DNA of 64,000 nucleotides from Adiantum capillus-veneris. Its lineage: Eukaryota; Streptophyta; Polypodiopsida; Polypodiales; Pteridaceae. The position numbers were made by a program, and so were the translations under genes. Positions 22,512-34,419 of the stretch are shown here, piece after piece. The notes beneath the pieces were generated by a model that saw only the letters and a program-made list of their open reading frames with translations, did not search any database and was not told where the DNA came from. Numbering within the stretch: the stretch's first letter is position 1; every line of letters starts with the position of its first letter. The stretch lies in the NCBI GenBank assembly GCA_014529385.2, contig CM043952.1, positions 150,193,057-150,257,056 on the forward strand. The letters run 5' to 3'.

Positions 22512-23690
22512 TTTCCATGGGATTAAAAAGGAAATTATGGAAGGGGAAAATGGGTGGATGCCATGTGGATTGAAATGATGGGTATGGAAGGTCCTAAAAG
22601 TAAGTGGTCAAACTTGTACTCTTTTATAAAATATGAAGAGAAAATCTCTTATAAATTCAAAAAACTGAACTTTTCTCTAAATAGTTGAGTAAAAACCAAT
22701 CCTTTCTCACTCTAGGGCCTTCCAGTTTCTCCCCCTCTCTCTCCTACAAGGGGGTCCCTCCAAAAACGTGTTAAGCATTCCCTCCCTCTCTCTCTCTATT
22801 GTACCATCTCTCACTTCTCTTCACTTCACCTTGGGAGAGTTACTTCTTTTTCCTTCCTTTTAGTTTTCCCTCCCAAAAGCTGTGCAACAGAAGTTTAAAC
22901 CTCCTTTCCCTCCTCAAGCTTACTGCATTCTCCTCAAGCTTGTGAATTATCCTTAAGCTGAAGTTCTCCATTTCTCCATGAGCCTCACTAAACACCTCTA
23001 CCTAAAGCTGAAGATCTGCAACATATTATTTTGCTAGATCATCCCTCTTTCTTTCCTCAACAGGTTTCCTGCTCCTTCTTTATTATGCTCTCTAGAGAGG
23101 ATCTACTTTTCTCTCAAGCTTTGCAACATTATCTTCCCCATTAGGCCAACAAGCAAGTGGAGTAGTATAGCAGTAAGTGGCATCCTTCGTACCATCAAGA
23201 ATCTTGCTCTATATAGTATACAGTTGAGAACATGAATGTGCAATGTCTAATCATAAGTGTTTGTCTGCAGGCTGTGCCACTATTCCCCATGGCATCATCA
23301 GGTACTCAATGACCTAGGAGTGTCATTGAATCCATTTCATGCAGCAATGTACAAGATGACAGTGGATGTTGGGTGACGATGGAGTTCAAACGATTGATGT
23401 GGGTGACAATGCAGCCCATCTCAAGAGGTGCACACAAGGTCTTAAGGATACACGTGGCTTGAGCACACGATTGGAAGGGAAGGATCATGGAGTTCAAGAA
23501 AACCCATGACAGCAAGCGACTTGTAAAGGTGCAACATGTGTATGTTGCTTCACAATTGAAGCTAGAGACAACAGTGGCTCCATCTAGGTTTCCTACAAAC
23601 TATAATTTCACTCCTCTGTCAAGTTTTTAGATTGTATATTTTGTATTTTTGTTGTATATATTTCTTTGATGTATATAAGGTTTTCACTGC
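22512..23690. other. Element E left subterminal region
   Basis: No gene recognised. Contains CT-rich blocks (about 22720-22860) and repeated CTCAAGCTT / CTTAAGCTGAAG motifs (about 22911-23010) that could be subterminal transposase-binding repeats or 5' UTR. Confidence 0.4.
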
Positions 23691-26343
23691 TTGTTCATGT
23701 TTGCAGATGTATTCCCATCCGATTTTGTAGAGTGGGAGACAATAAAGTCCTTCATAGGAACTTTTGAGGCTATCCACGTTGACCTTGGCAAGCTGCTCTA
23801 TGCTAGTTGTCCATCCGCGGAGCTTGTCTTATGGGACATTTTTTTTATAACCATACATCACCTAGGAAAAATGGGTATGGTAATCATTCTCCGGTTCATC
23901 CACCAACCTTGCAGAGTATGGAATGGCCTAAGCGAGATAGTGCCTTGATCACAACAACCAAAAGGAGAATCGAGGCGGATGTGCATTCTGCAATGAAGTG
24001 CACCTATGGTTCCCACAAAGCTTTCCTAACTTGGTTTATGTCCCTTCATGTGTTTGTGTTTATCTTTCAACTACAGAGTGTTCACAAGACACCAACAATG
24101 TGGATTTGCAAAGGGGGAAGTGCGATCAACAGCTTCCTTGCAGTTGGATGGGAGACTAAGGTGGTCAACCACCAGGGAGATACAATCAAGTGCTCTGTAG
24201 TTTTTGAGAATGTGGCATGAAAATACCATATTGCAAAGAAAAGCTTGTCAATTGTCTTTCCTACAGAAGATGGAAGCTGATGAAGGGAGAATGGGAGGCA
24301 CTAGACTCTGATGTTGCTTCTAGAGAATCAATTGATCTGCAAGTATGCCTCCATGAAAATGCAATGCACGACATCGATGAATAATGACTGGAATCTCAGT
24401 CATCTTTGCGAGTATCTTAATCTTAGATATACCGTCCCCAATCAATATGTTTTCATAATCAATGGAAAGGTTGTTCGTTCCAGAAAAGAGAAGAGCTTTC
24501 TGTGTGAAAACATCGGTTTTCCGTGATGTATTAATGTAAAAGCTTGTAACGGAAGTGATTTTGCTCCCATTAATACATATGACATTTTGAATCTCTTTTT
24601 CATTTTTAATTTGTTCAAGATTTTGATTGAAATGTGCAAGTTTTTTAATTTGGAGCGTGAATACTTTTAATGTTGGTGTCTTTCAATGGCTTGTCGTGTG
24701 ATTTTGTTTATAATTATAGTTTTAAGTTAATTTGACATTGATTTTAAGTGCTTTTAAAAAATGACATTGAGTATAAAAGTGACTTTCTATGTTTTAAACT
24801 TCATTTCTCACATTCACAAAACACTAGTTTTGAGCTCTCTTCCCATCTTCTTCGCGAACAGATCTATGGCAACGTCTTTTGATGCACTTCTCACACAACT
24901 ACAGAAGATAGGACTTGCAAATCGTGCACATGAACTAGTCAGTGTGTTTGAAGGGACGATAGACATTCATGCCACTGCTAACCTTTATGTAGAGGATTCC
25001 AAAGCTTACTTGACTACATGATGGAGCACATGGAAGAATATGCAATAGTCTTCGAGGGATCCGACATGATGTGGTTGCCAATGGATTTTCTCAAACACCT
25101 CTATGTGGCCGACAAAAACTTTTGCGATCGCTTGTTGAGGTTTATAAAAGGGATACTGAGCGGGATTGGAGGACAGAGGATGAGGATGACCTGATAGACT
25201 TGGGCATGGGTAAATAGGCACCCAATTCATCTCTTGGGACATGGTTCTAGTCTTGCTTGAGCTTGAGGGCATGGAAAAGGGAAAATCAAAGGAAAAGGCC
25301 AACTAGAAACCTCCTGTAACCATTGTGGAGGAATCAAATGAATTTATTGAAGAGGTTAATGAGCAGGCTGAAGCATCTATGGCACTCATCCTCCTGCAAG
25401 ATCCCAACTCCACTAGGGAGGAAGATCGGATGATACAGGAAGACGAGGTGTTGGAGGATGTTCTTGACATCCAAATTCTCACTTTGCATACAGTGGTGGT
25501 GGATGGTTGTCACTTCTTGTTCCTTGATGACATTGCAAAGACACTAGCACTCAGAGAAGATGAGTCGCTCTTAGTGCTCGCTATCTATGTGGGCATGAAA
25601 GTTCTCAGTGGAAAGCAAGAGAAGGTCAACTTTCAAATTGACTTTAAAGACCAAGGTCTCCCACCAAGCCTGTCATTCCTCCCTAGTGAAAAGGAATAGA
25701 ATTTGGTACAAACCATGGCAAATACACTTATGGAAATCAAATCATGTGCCTCATTTTATGAAAGCATCCCGAAAAGCACTTTTCATCCACACAAGCCCTT
25801 GATCATTATGGGTGGAGAAGATCGCTCTAGCATCGACCTTATAAGGAAAACTCTTGAAGAGATGGATGAAGAAACTGAGGTAACCACTTTTTAATTTTAT
25901 CGATAGTCTATTGTACCCTATAGCAAGCGTTGAAGTTGATGTTGATAAGTTTGCAATGCGTACTGGAGGTTCGTGCAACGTTCCTATGGGTAGAGATAGC
26001 TCCCTGTGGCACTACCTTGGCCATTTGGGGCCATCCGTTCTTTGAGTTGCACACACAGAGTTCTCCAAGCATGGTTATATGGATTTGCTCAAGTATAAAG
26101 CATTAAGTGCCATCCTTGCTGAAGATTCCTTTATCCTTAATGCTCCAAGTGTATCTTGGTGGTCCGGGAGGAGGCATTGTATGCCTTTAAAGGAAAGCAC
26201 CCTGGGTTACTCCTCTCCCGTTATGCCTTAAGCTTAGGTCAAGGGGTGACAAACCCAAAGGATGTTGTAAATACCTTTGGTGTTAAGTCTGTCATTTGCC
26301 CTATACCTACATATGTAATTTACAAGAAAACCAACCAACCATG
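23691..26343 (+). pseudogene. Decayed acidic protein gene(s) of element E
   Basis: Plus-strand frames that read like protein but are broken by frameshifts and stops. Part 1 (about 23700-24220): PSDFVEWETIKSFIGTFEAI, then a segment with Pro/His and Trp. Part 2 (24311-24526): LCEYLNLRYTVPNQYVFIIN followed by basic residues. Part 3 (24868-25200): an ATG-led MATSFDALLTQLQKIGLANR, a frameshift at about 25012, then EHMEEYAIVFEGSDMMWLP. Part 4 (25250-25900): a strongly acidic stretch with EESNEFIEEVNEQAEASM and later FLFLDDIAKTLALREDESLL. It may be one multi-exon gene or two. I recognise no family. Its place in E, opposite to the transposase, suggests an accessory transposon protein. Confidence 0.35.
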
Positions 26344-26446
26344 ATGTAATATCAAAGCAATATACAATAATTTTGTCCTTTGTTTTTTTTGTCACTTTCT
26401 GTACTTTTTTTTTCTATTGCTCATATTGGGCAATATTTTTTCTTTT

Positions 26447-26892
26447 CAACGTGTTCACACCTCCTTGACCATCCAAGCACCCGCCGCATGTGGGACGCCT
26501 AGCAATGAGCATTTTACAAAACGGAGCCATTTTGGGTGCGTACGGAGGCCGTGGGACCACCAAAATGCACGACGACGCCCAGCAGCACCACACGGGCCAA
26601 AAAAAGGCCCTGTGCGCCACGGCTTGCATGGGCCAATTTCGACCTTGGACGCCACACGGGCCAAAAAAAGGCCTTGTGTGCAACGTTGCGCATGGGCCAA
26701 TTTTGACCAGGTCAAAATTGGCGCATGCACACCGTGCCACAGAGGGACTTTTTTTGGCTTGTACGGCGCTACTAGGTGTCGTTGTGCATTTTGGTGGTCC
26801 TACAACCTCCATACGTACCCAAAATGGCTTCATTTTGTAAAATGTTGTAGGCGTCCCACGTCCGACGGTGCATGGATGGTCGAGGATGTGAA
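26447..26892. mobile_element. Fold-back MITE with arms of about 200 bp
   Basis: The left arm (TTCACACCTCC..GACCATCC, then TGGGACGCCTA, CATTTTACAAAA, GAGCCATTTTGGGTGCGTA, GGACCACCAAAATGCAC) is repeated inverted in the right arm up to about 26892. The arms meet near 26690-26710 around AATTTTGACC AGGTCAAAATT. An internal CACACGGGCCAAAAAAAGGC unit occurs twice (about 26592 and 26652). The whole segment folds on itself. No clear target duplication was found. The overlapping long open frames on both strands are a by-product of the inverted repeat. Confidence 0.85.
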
Positions 26893-27036
26893 ATCTAACA
26901 ACTTGATTAATTCAAATACTTCAACAATAGAAAGTACAAAATTAACCATTACAATTACACCGAATGGTAGAAAATCGACTTATTCATATTATATGTAAAG
27001 ATTACAAATCTCATAAACAGAGGTTACATGGGGAAA

Positions 27037-28171
27037 CTAATTCTTATGGAGGCACCCTTCATTCCTCAGATTGATCACTAGAGTTAGATCTGTATTTTTT
27101 AGAGTAGCTCGCTTAGCATGCACCATACAAGATACACCATCTTGGAACAAGTTCACCAAAATGTCCTCAACGACATCATGTAAGGCCAATAGAGTTGCAC
27201 GTTGGATACATGTAACAAAATCTGAATATTTGTCCATTATTTCTCTTACCACTCGAGAGAGAGCTCCTTTGGTATTATTGGTTCGGTGCTCTTTTGATAT
27301 TTTTGGATCTCACGTAGAGCAACCGGCCTAACTTCCATCGTCGTTTCTTCTGCATTGTTGACAGTGTTGGAGGAGCCGCTTGTGTGGCCCATTGAGGAGG
27401 GTCATTTTTGTATTTTTTCCTCCTCTCCTCTTGGGCTTATAGCTCTTCAGGTGTGAGCTTGTCCTTTTTCTTTTTCGCACATTATTTTGCTCTCTGAGGA
27501 ATTTTTGAAGGTTTGGAGCTCCCAGCCTTTGCTTGTTGAGCGGCCTGAGCTCTATCCTCTTTGGCTCTCTCAGCCTCGACTCTCTACCATTCTTCTTTCT
27601 CTCTCTATCTTCTTTGTTCTTCATGCAATCTTTGTGCTTCTCTATCAGCTACCTCTTTCTTTTCTATCTCTCTCATTCTCTTCCTCCTCTTGGCATCTTG
27701 TGATATTGAAATAGGATCACCTGGTATTACTTTGATTACCCTTTGTTTGACCCGCGAGGGACATTTTTACGGCGTAGTAATGGTTGCTTGAGCTTCAGGT
27801 GCAGCGGTTGCTTGAGCTTCAGGCACTACTGCTGCTTGAGCTCCAAATGTTGTCGTTGCTTGAGCTCCAGGTCGTGTTTCTTGTGTTGGCCTGTTTAGAG
27901 CTACGAATGGTCCGAAAGACGTGTGATTCACATGATGTAGTGGCTTGAGATCACCAAAAATCTACCGCATGGTGTGATCCTCTGGAGTCGAATGTTGGGG
28001 GAGCGATTGGGTGTTTGGAGCTGGTTGTTGTGTTGGGTTAGCCACTTGTGGTTGAGGATGTAGATTTGAAGCGGTGGATTCTATATGAGGCGCTAGATAC
28101 GAATTTTTAGTGTTGTCTGTGGCAGTGGTGTCATTGTTGTGCGTGGTGGTGTGCTCTTGTGTATCATCCAT
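27037..28171 (-). pseudogene. Histone H3-fold (CENH3-like) fusion protein inside element E
   Basis: Starting at the first ATG (28171) one frame runs, with a few stops, through: a Thr/Asn/Gln/Pro-rich region (to about 27962), four AQA-centred repeats such as PEAQATAAPEAQATITTP (about 27870-27775), a basic coiled coil (DAKRRKRMREIEKKEVADRE, about 27705-27640), then Lys-rich and Pro-rich linkers. The C-terminus is histone H3-like: VALREIQKYQKSTEP (about 27323-27280), VVREIMDKYSDFV (27252-27210), ATLLALHDVVEDILVNLFQD (about 27198-27140) and VHAKRATLKNTDLTLVINLR (about 27123-27065), ending at the stop 27037. Canonical H3 reads VALREIRKYQKSTE, LVREIAQDF, EDTNLCAIHAKRVT. The loop between REI and the ALxE helix is one residue longer than in H3, and ED-LV-LF is typical of centromeric H3. 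Breaks: a shift in a CT run near 27260 (helix aN/a1), a shift near 27335 and scattered stops. It lies between the transposase and the acidic gene of E. Confidence 0.8.
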
Positions 28172-28231
28172 GTTGAGCAAGATATGAGTGTGTGTACGTT
28201 TGGGCTCGAGAGGATCTTCTAAAATGTGCAA

Positions 28232-28979
28232 ACAAGAAATGAACTTTAAGTTGTGAGTTTTGACTTATATAGTAATTAAAGTTTTTTTAAAAAATTAAAA
28301 CTCAATAATTTAAAAAGACTCCAAAATAGACCAAACTTCACCCATGGGACTAATAATTGTCGCCTTAACCATGACAATGCATGTTTACGATAAAACTGGT
28401 TACTGTCAAACAAAAATTAAATTTCCACCCAACACCTGCCATCGCGCTGCCTTGTCTCCAATCAACGTCGGAATCGATCTTTTGCACTCGAAGCCTGATA
28501 TAATTGCGATCACCTCAAGCTAACCAATTTTCCTATTCTACAATTCAAACTTCTTTGTTCTCTAGTCTTATTTCCCTCTCTCCCTGCTAAAACCCATAAC
28601 CAATTGAACATCTTGTGAAGGGCATTGCTCTTTTTTCTTCCACCTCCATGTCGTGTATTTATAAAATACATTGCTTTTGCTTGATAGTGTGGGCGCTCCA
28701 TTCCTTGGCTACTCTAATGAACCATAAGAGTTGAGAAAAAAATGCACTATGTGCAAAAAGAATGTGCTGAAAAAAAAAAAAACAAACTTTAGTTTTGCAT
28801 ACAGATGTATTTCGATTGAAAAAATTAAATGTTCAACACACCATGTAATGTATTATGTGTGTCTCCCCCAAGCATCCACCATTTGTGTTGTAAAACTATT
28901 GATTATAAACTTTAAGGTGGATATCTCATCATCGGTTAGCTTTGCCTTTTTGAGAAGACAAAAAATATCATCAGTAGAC
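28232..28979. other. Element E spacer between H3-fold gene and transposase
   Basis: About 750 bp, AT-rich. A promoter or UTR of the H3-fold gene would lie here on the minus strand. The end of the transposase frame may reach into 28870-28980 (LLKKAKLTDDEIST-type residues on the minus strand). Confidence 0.4.
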
Positions 28980-31159
28980 TACCACACATGAGCACGCTTA
29001 ATTCCTAGGGCTTCTTCATTACCTTTGTAGGTGGTAATGTCACACACCTTCTTCCACAACTAAAACTCATTGGGACTTTGGGAGTCAAAATAGTTTGAAA
29101 GAAAATGCCTACCTTTACTACCACCCATACATACTTTATTAGAGAGATCTTGTGTACTTCTAGACGCCTTCTTGTCCTTTGATAGCTCAATTGCATCCCC
29201 ATATAGACCAACGCTCGATAGAATAGATTTGTGTTCTTGTATACACTCTTCTCATCTTTCTGCAGTCTCCATATTCCAAGCATAATTAATATAGAGCATA
29301 AGCAACTTGTCAAGAATTCATAGACGGGCATGAATGGTGCACACATGCACATTTATCAGTGGTATTGGAAGAATAGGATCCCAATTTGGATCATCCATGT
29401 TACAAGTAGGGGGTACTTGCTGGTCACAACTGAGGATACCTCAAAACCATTGTTGTAGCGCCTTACCCACTGCTTGTGTAGTAAGTACACCTTTTGTAGA
29501 GCTGAATGTAACTTTTCCACCCTTACCCTTACCACCTTTCGACCTGCTGGACTTTGCACCCTTGCCCTCAGTTCCCATTGAGACTTTACTGTGGTGGCAA
29601 TAAATGCATGGAAAGAGGGTCATTGCACCTTGCTTGCACCCTAACATACACTTAAGTGTTTTCAATTCTCCTGCCAAATGCCACTCAACTTGGAATGTTC
29701 CAAGACCTAAAACATGCAATCTCTGTCCTTCATGATGTTTCCAAATGACATCAACGATTGCAGTGTGATTGAAATACCATTTTAGAGTCTCATGTATCTC
29801 ATGTGGGAGATGAAAAGCTATCAACCACCAAATGTTTTTCTCTGACTAAACACCCAAACACGTGTTTCCCTTATCATTGGCATTTAGCTTGACATTGACA
29901 CCCACCAACGCCCTGCTCATCAATGTAACGCTTACCCTTTCGAGTTGTTGACTTTTAACAACTTGACACTCATCAAGCTTCATAACAAATATCACTTTGC
30001 CAACACACTCTTCTTGTATCAACCCATAAAATCTTATCATTGACTCTTGGAGCTTCAACAAGTCAACGTACACATTTTTGAACTCGTTGTAACAGAAGAA
30101 TTTGTTGTCTTCTAATGGCATGTCATCCTCTACATACTGAAATCCGCCCAACAAGCTTGCAACATCATTATTGGTGCACTTTTTTGCAACATTGACATTG
30201 TAAGGTGTTGGTAGAAACCAAAACAAACCTTTTGTCCAATGATCGAGTGTGACACTTCTATACAAATCTTCATATACCTTGACACTTATTCCTGCACTAT
30301 CACATGCCTCCATCATCTCTTGAGGTGACACAATGCTCTTTAGCTCACTGAAATACTTCTACCGCAAAACATTAGCAATGCAAGTGTTGGATGCATTATC
30401 TAGCAGCTCAGCCAACTCCCTTGGCTTGATGATATACTGCAGTAGATCATGTCTGGTTGTTTGAGCATCGGTATTGATTCCCATCATCATTTGAGTCAAG
30501 TTTCTGCATATTGAATTAGCGTTACACCAACCTACAGAACGTGTACGAAATCAAAATCCTGCATCCGTATTCTTACCGAGTTTGACGGACACATTTCTTT
30601 TGAGCTCCACCACTTGACGATAGCAAGGACATCGCTTGTCTCTTGGGCTTATAAATGTGGTAGCCAAGGGGAATGTATGTGAGATGATTGATTCGTCGAC
30701 GCATATTCCGTGAAGTGTGTTGTAGTTGAACATAATTGTGTAGTTGATGCTCCTGCTTTTTTTTAATTGCTGTACTTTTTCATTGAGATTCGCCATCTCA
30801 TCATTCAATGATGAATAGGTAGCAAAGAGATGTTTACTTGCTTCCCTTTCATTCAAAAAATATTAATACAATCTCCAACAGTAGCCAAACAATCCGTCTC
30901 TTCCATCTCCAATAAAACACAGAAGCTTAGTGACATTACGAAAGGGTAGTGGTGCATTGGTCATTGGATCACCAGGGTAAATGTGGCCATCAACCCATAA
31001 GTTGATTGCCTTGCACCCAATGCTTTGTAGTTGATCTACAACATTGAGATTTGATGTGCCAAGTCGCACAATAGCGTACTCCTTCTCCAAATCAGTGTTT
31101 AATCGATATCGTTTTGGTCTATTAGTAATATATTGCAGTGGAGGGCAATTGAATGACAT
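28980..31159 (-). pseudogene. Transposase-like gene of element E
   Basis: Minus-strand frames that join into one protein with a few stops. From 31159: RRPKRYRLNTDLEKEYAI-type region and IGCKAINLWVDGHIYPGDP; then a coiled segment (30856-30551); 30331-29846 with VIFVMKLDECQVVKSQ and LERVSVTLMSRAL; 29824-29441 with HLAGELKTLKCMLGCKQGAM then FPCIYCHH, followed by a GKGAKSSRSKGGKGKG linker; and 29440-28980 with DPNWDPILPIPLINVHVC then TIHARL and a LDKLLMLYINYAWNM block. The GEL/DLKxLxxxLG...C..C and PIPLxxVHxCTxHA blocks are the pattern I associate with RNase H-fold (DDE) transposases that contain a zinc ribbon between catalytic residues. In-frame stops (for example near 29450, 29330, 29255) show decay. 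Subfamily uncertain. Confidence 0.6.
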
Positions 31160-31427
31160 GTGTGTTAGCTAATCAAGCAAATTAGAGAGAGAATGTGTAA
31201 TGGTGAATGTTGCAGGCAGGGAAAGCTAGCTATGGAGAAAAAAAGTGGAGAGTACTTAGAGATAGTAGAAAAGGATTATGTTGTGGAGGGAAGAAAGAGA
31301 GGGAGTGTAGCTCAATCTCCTTTGAATTCAAAATGTTGATCATGAGAGCTTTAGAGAGAGAAATGTTGTTGCACATAGAGGTAATGGAGTTTTCCATTGC
31401 TCTCACCTGGAGTTGGAGTGGGAGAAG

Positions 31428-31500
<73 letters not shown>

Positions 31501-31985
31501 TCGAGAGAGAGAGAGAGAGAGAGAAAGACATTAAAGGAAGAGAGTGGGAGAGAGAGTAGATCTACAGCCTTGGAGGATCTGCACTTTCTATCAGATGTAG
31601 GCAGCATAGAATGTCCTCTTGATGATTGGGAGGTAAAAGTGCCAAGAGAGAAAAGAGGGCAAAGAGAAAGAGTTGGCTCACGTTCTAGAGAGCAGTGAGA
31701 GAATATGCAAAATTTTCTTTTTTGGTAGGGGAGCTAAAAAGTGCTTCTTTTAATGAGAACTAAGTGAGAGAGACTGTTTTATAAGCTAGAGAGAGAGGAG
31801 AGAGGTGGGAAAAAGACATTTTAATATTCAGTTACCCACCTCTCTTTTGGATTAAAATAGCCTATTTTCAAACTACAAAATATAAAAATGGTATTTTTAA
31901 AAATCTCAGCATAGTCTTTTTTGCCCTCTCTTTTAGGCTTGGTCAAACTTGGCTTAAGCTTTAATCATTTCGTTAAAGTGCCAAA
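31160..31985. other. Element E right subterminal region
   Basis: GA-rich DNA flanking the compound microsatellite; no supported gene. Likely upstream region of the transposase on the minus strand. Confidence 0.4.
31432..31526. repeat. Compound (GT)n(GA)n microsatellite
   Basis: GT run to about 31466, then GA-rich run with few interruptions; lies in E upstream of the transposase. Confidence 0.95.
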
Positions 31986-32022
31986 TAAAGAGGCCCTTGT
32001 ATACCCCATGCCCTCCCTAATG
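31986..32022 (-). repeat. Right TIR of element E
   Basis: TAAAGAGGCCC at the inner edge and CCCCATGCCCTCCCTAATG at the outer edge, the inverse of 22474-22511. Confidence 0.85.
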
Positions 32023-32192
32023 GTGTAGCTTGTGTTAGATGCGAGTTGACTGTTGTTTTCCAAGAGATTGACACTCTCTTGTAGCCTCTATGCACTAGTC
32101 GAGTCAGTTTCGTCCCATGGATTAACAATTATGTTCATGGTTCTCGCTATGTCTGCAATAAGATACGAGTGAGGCTAGGAAACTCATCCCCA
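32023..32192 (+). repeat. Left LTR of element D, second part
   Basis: Matches 42236-42411 (GCTTGTGTTAGATGCGAGTT, CCCATGGATTRAYAATTATG) and ends in CTCATCCCCA. Confidence 0.88.
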
Positions 32193-32194
32193 TT

Positions 32195-32212
32195 TGGCGC
32201 CGTTGTTGGCGA
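32195..32212 (+). other. Primer binding site of element D
   Basis: TGGCGCCGTTGTTGGCGA, a slightly altered form of the tRNA-Asp complement TGGCGCCGTTGCCGGGGA used by Tat/Athila elements. Confidence 0.85.
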
Positions 32213-34109
32213 CGAGTAGACCTAAACTAGGGAAAACAAGAGTGTCTTGTGTAGTTGTCCTTTAACTTCCTCTAGGATCACCTATTGTATTTGCTAGTAC
32301 CTTGTAGGACTGTAGGATTAGGTTAGGATTTTGAGAATGATTGATAGACAAGACAAGTCTTAAGATCAATGCTCAGGAAACCATAAAAAAAACAAGAAAA
32401 CAAGTGTTTGTGGACACTTTCCACAACCCAATTGCAGTAGAACCTAGGAGTAGGGTAAGTAGAATCCGATGTGGGATCTCAAATCATTGCTCACTCCAAA
32501 GAAATAATATGTGAATTGTTTATTTGAAGTTGCAGAATTTCAGGTCTAGGCTTGAAACAGGATCAAAAGATTGTCAACCACTAAATCCGGCTGGAGAATA
32601 TGCTCATAAAAGTTGTATGAACTAGTGGGTAAGCTTAACATTAGGTTGGTAATGGGACACTTTTATGTCCTGTTAAGTGACCATTTTCCTTGAATTATGT
32701 CAAGAGTTTCAAAATGGATTTTGAGGTGCTATCTATCTAGAAATTTGTCTCATGAGCTGAAAAAAACTCAACATTTTTCTGGAATATCAATTCCATCTTT
32801 AACATTGTCCTTGCACAACATTTCACAACCTAAACTGTGTGAAAAAACGGGTCTTGTTTTTGGCTTTTTTCAACTTTTTGCAACTATACCACTCTAGAAT
32901 TCATGTTTGTGAGGTCTATAATGCTAGAGAACTATCTTTAGTAGTCCTCAACATGTCCTGATGCTTCTAGGGAGAAATAATATTAAAGTTGTAAGTTATG
33001 ACCAGATTACAAAAATTGTCAAATCCTGTTTTTTAGCCAATTTTAGCTCTTCTATGATTTTTTTGGTGGATTTCTTGATATCCAAATGCTTTTTTTATTT
33101 TCTATGTCTCATATTGTAACATAAATCTAACATTCCTTGAATTTTGGGGCACCTAATACCCTATTTTGCATAGTACACAACGATGGTTGATTTTTTCAAT
33201 TATAGAAGAAAACGAAACATTCTAGTATATCAAGTATAGCTTTTTCAATATTGTTAGTTTCTTGTAACAACTACATGCATTTTGTATGTAGTAACCATAT
33301 CTAGTCATAAGGATCAAATTTGGCTAGTTCTACAACTCATAATGTTGAACCCAGTTTTTTCATGTTTGCTGTATTTAACACTTCATCTTTGTCCCCAAGA
33401 TTCCCCTTGGTAAGAGATGTATTATTCTTTTGACATGCTCCATGGCTCCTTATGAACATAAAGGACAATAGGGAACTAAGAAAACATGCATATATTATTT
33501 GTATTGAGCGTGGCTATAGAAACTTTGATGATATGTTTGCAGAATGGTAAAAGTTCAACTTTTTTGTACCTATTTATTTTGGCAAAACAAAAAATAGTGA
33601 GTGAGAAGAAATCATATGTTCTGATCACCAACCCATTGAAGTTAACTAGGGAATTTATCCCAAGTCCTACAAAAATCCCTAATCTTATTTTTATACAACA
33701 AAATGTAAGAAATGACTGTTTTCATGAAAATGCAATGGTCCATCAAATTTGGAGGCTTGGTGTGACCAAAAGATGAGAAATTTTACAAGTTTCTTATTTT
33801 TTCCATATGTAGTAGGCCTTGAACTATAACCTCATGAAAGGATTTTACAAAATGAGTGGATCTACTATGGTTTTGGAGGTTTTTTTCAAAACCCTGAAAG
33901 GACACTTTTATGTCCTGTTAGGTTACCAACCTAGTGTTAAGGATGCATTTGAGGTAAATTTTCAAGAGTTTGCAAAAACTCGGATTATTTATATTTTCTT
34001 GAGAATTTAGGCCGAATTAAGTTTTGACTTGACTCAAAGGTTTAAAACATGTCATAAAAAGACTGACCATTGAAAAAATTTGCAAAAAGTGTTCATTTTA
34101 GGTCAAAGT

Positions 34110-34127
34110 AAATAATTGTAATTATTT
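34110..34127. repeat. D leader palindrome, copy 1
   Basis: AAATAATTGTAATTATTT: two 8-base arms around GT. Confidence 0.85.
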
Positions 34128-34389
34128 GCTTTTAGCTCAAAATTGACCAAGGTTGATACCAAAGACTCTATGCGTGATTACAAACATCTTTTGTGAAGGC
34201 TCATAGAGTTTGGATCACAAAACAGACTAAAAACTTGATCAAAACTAAAATCTGAACTGATCGTCGAGAAATTGAGTTTGACTTTATAAATCTTGTTCAA
34301 ATTTTGTGAAACTTGACTCAAAGGCTTAAAACATGTCACAAAAAAAAACTGACTATTGAAAAAAGTGCAAAAAATGTTCATTTTAGGTC

Positions 34390-34419
34390 AAAAGTAAATA
34401 ATCGTGATTATTTTACTTT
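34390..34419. repeat. D leader palindrome, copy 2, paired change
   Basis: Arms AAATAATC and GATTATTT around GT; compared with copy 1 the T-A pair next to the centre is C-G. Flanks AAAGT / ACTTTT extend the stem with one bulge. Confidence 0.88.

Larger units (their letters stand above)
22474..32022. mobile_element. Element E: large TIR DNA transposon (CACTA-like)
   Basis: 9.5 kb segment inserted in D's left LTR. Terminal inverted repeats of about 37 bp: the left end CACTAGGAAGGGAATGGGGT...CGGGCCTCTTTA pairs with the right end TAAAGAGGCCC...ACCCCATGCCCTCCCTAATG. The CACTA start and the zinc-ribbon-containing transposase suggest a CACTA (CMC) type or a relative. It carries at least three decayed genes: an acidic protein on the plus strand (about 23690-26340), an H3-fold protein (28171-27037, minus) and a transposase-like protein (31159-28980, minus). 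A fold-back MITE (26447-26892) is nested inside. The exact last bases and the target duplication are uncertain, because D's sequence at the junction has diverged from its other LTR. Confidence 0.75.

Noticed and set aside
26414-26998. Several overlapping long ORFs on both strands
   Set aside because: They mirror each other because the region is an inverted repeat (fold-back MITE); no protein motif.
27037-28171. The host's own centromeric histone gene
   Set aside because: It lies inside the TIRs of a transposon, is broken by stops and frameshifts, and has a long non-histone N-terminal region; a recently captured host CENH3 remains possible but is not shown.
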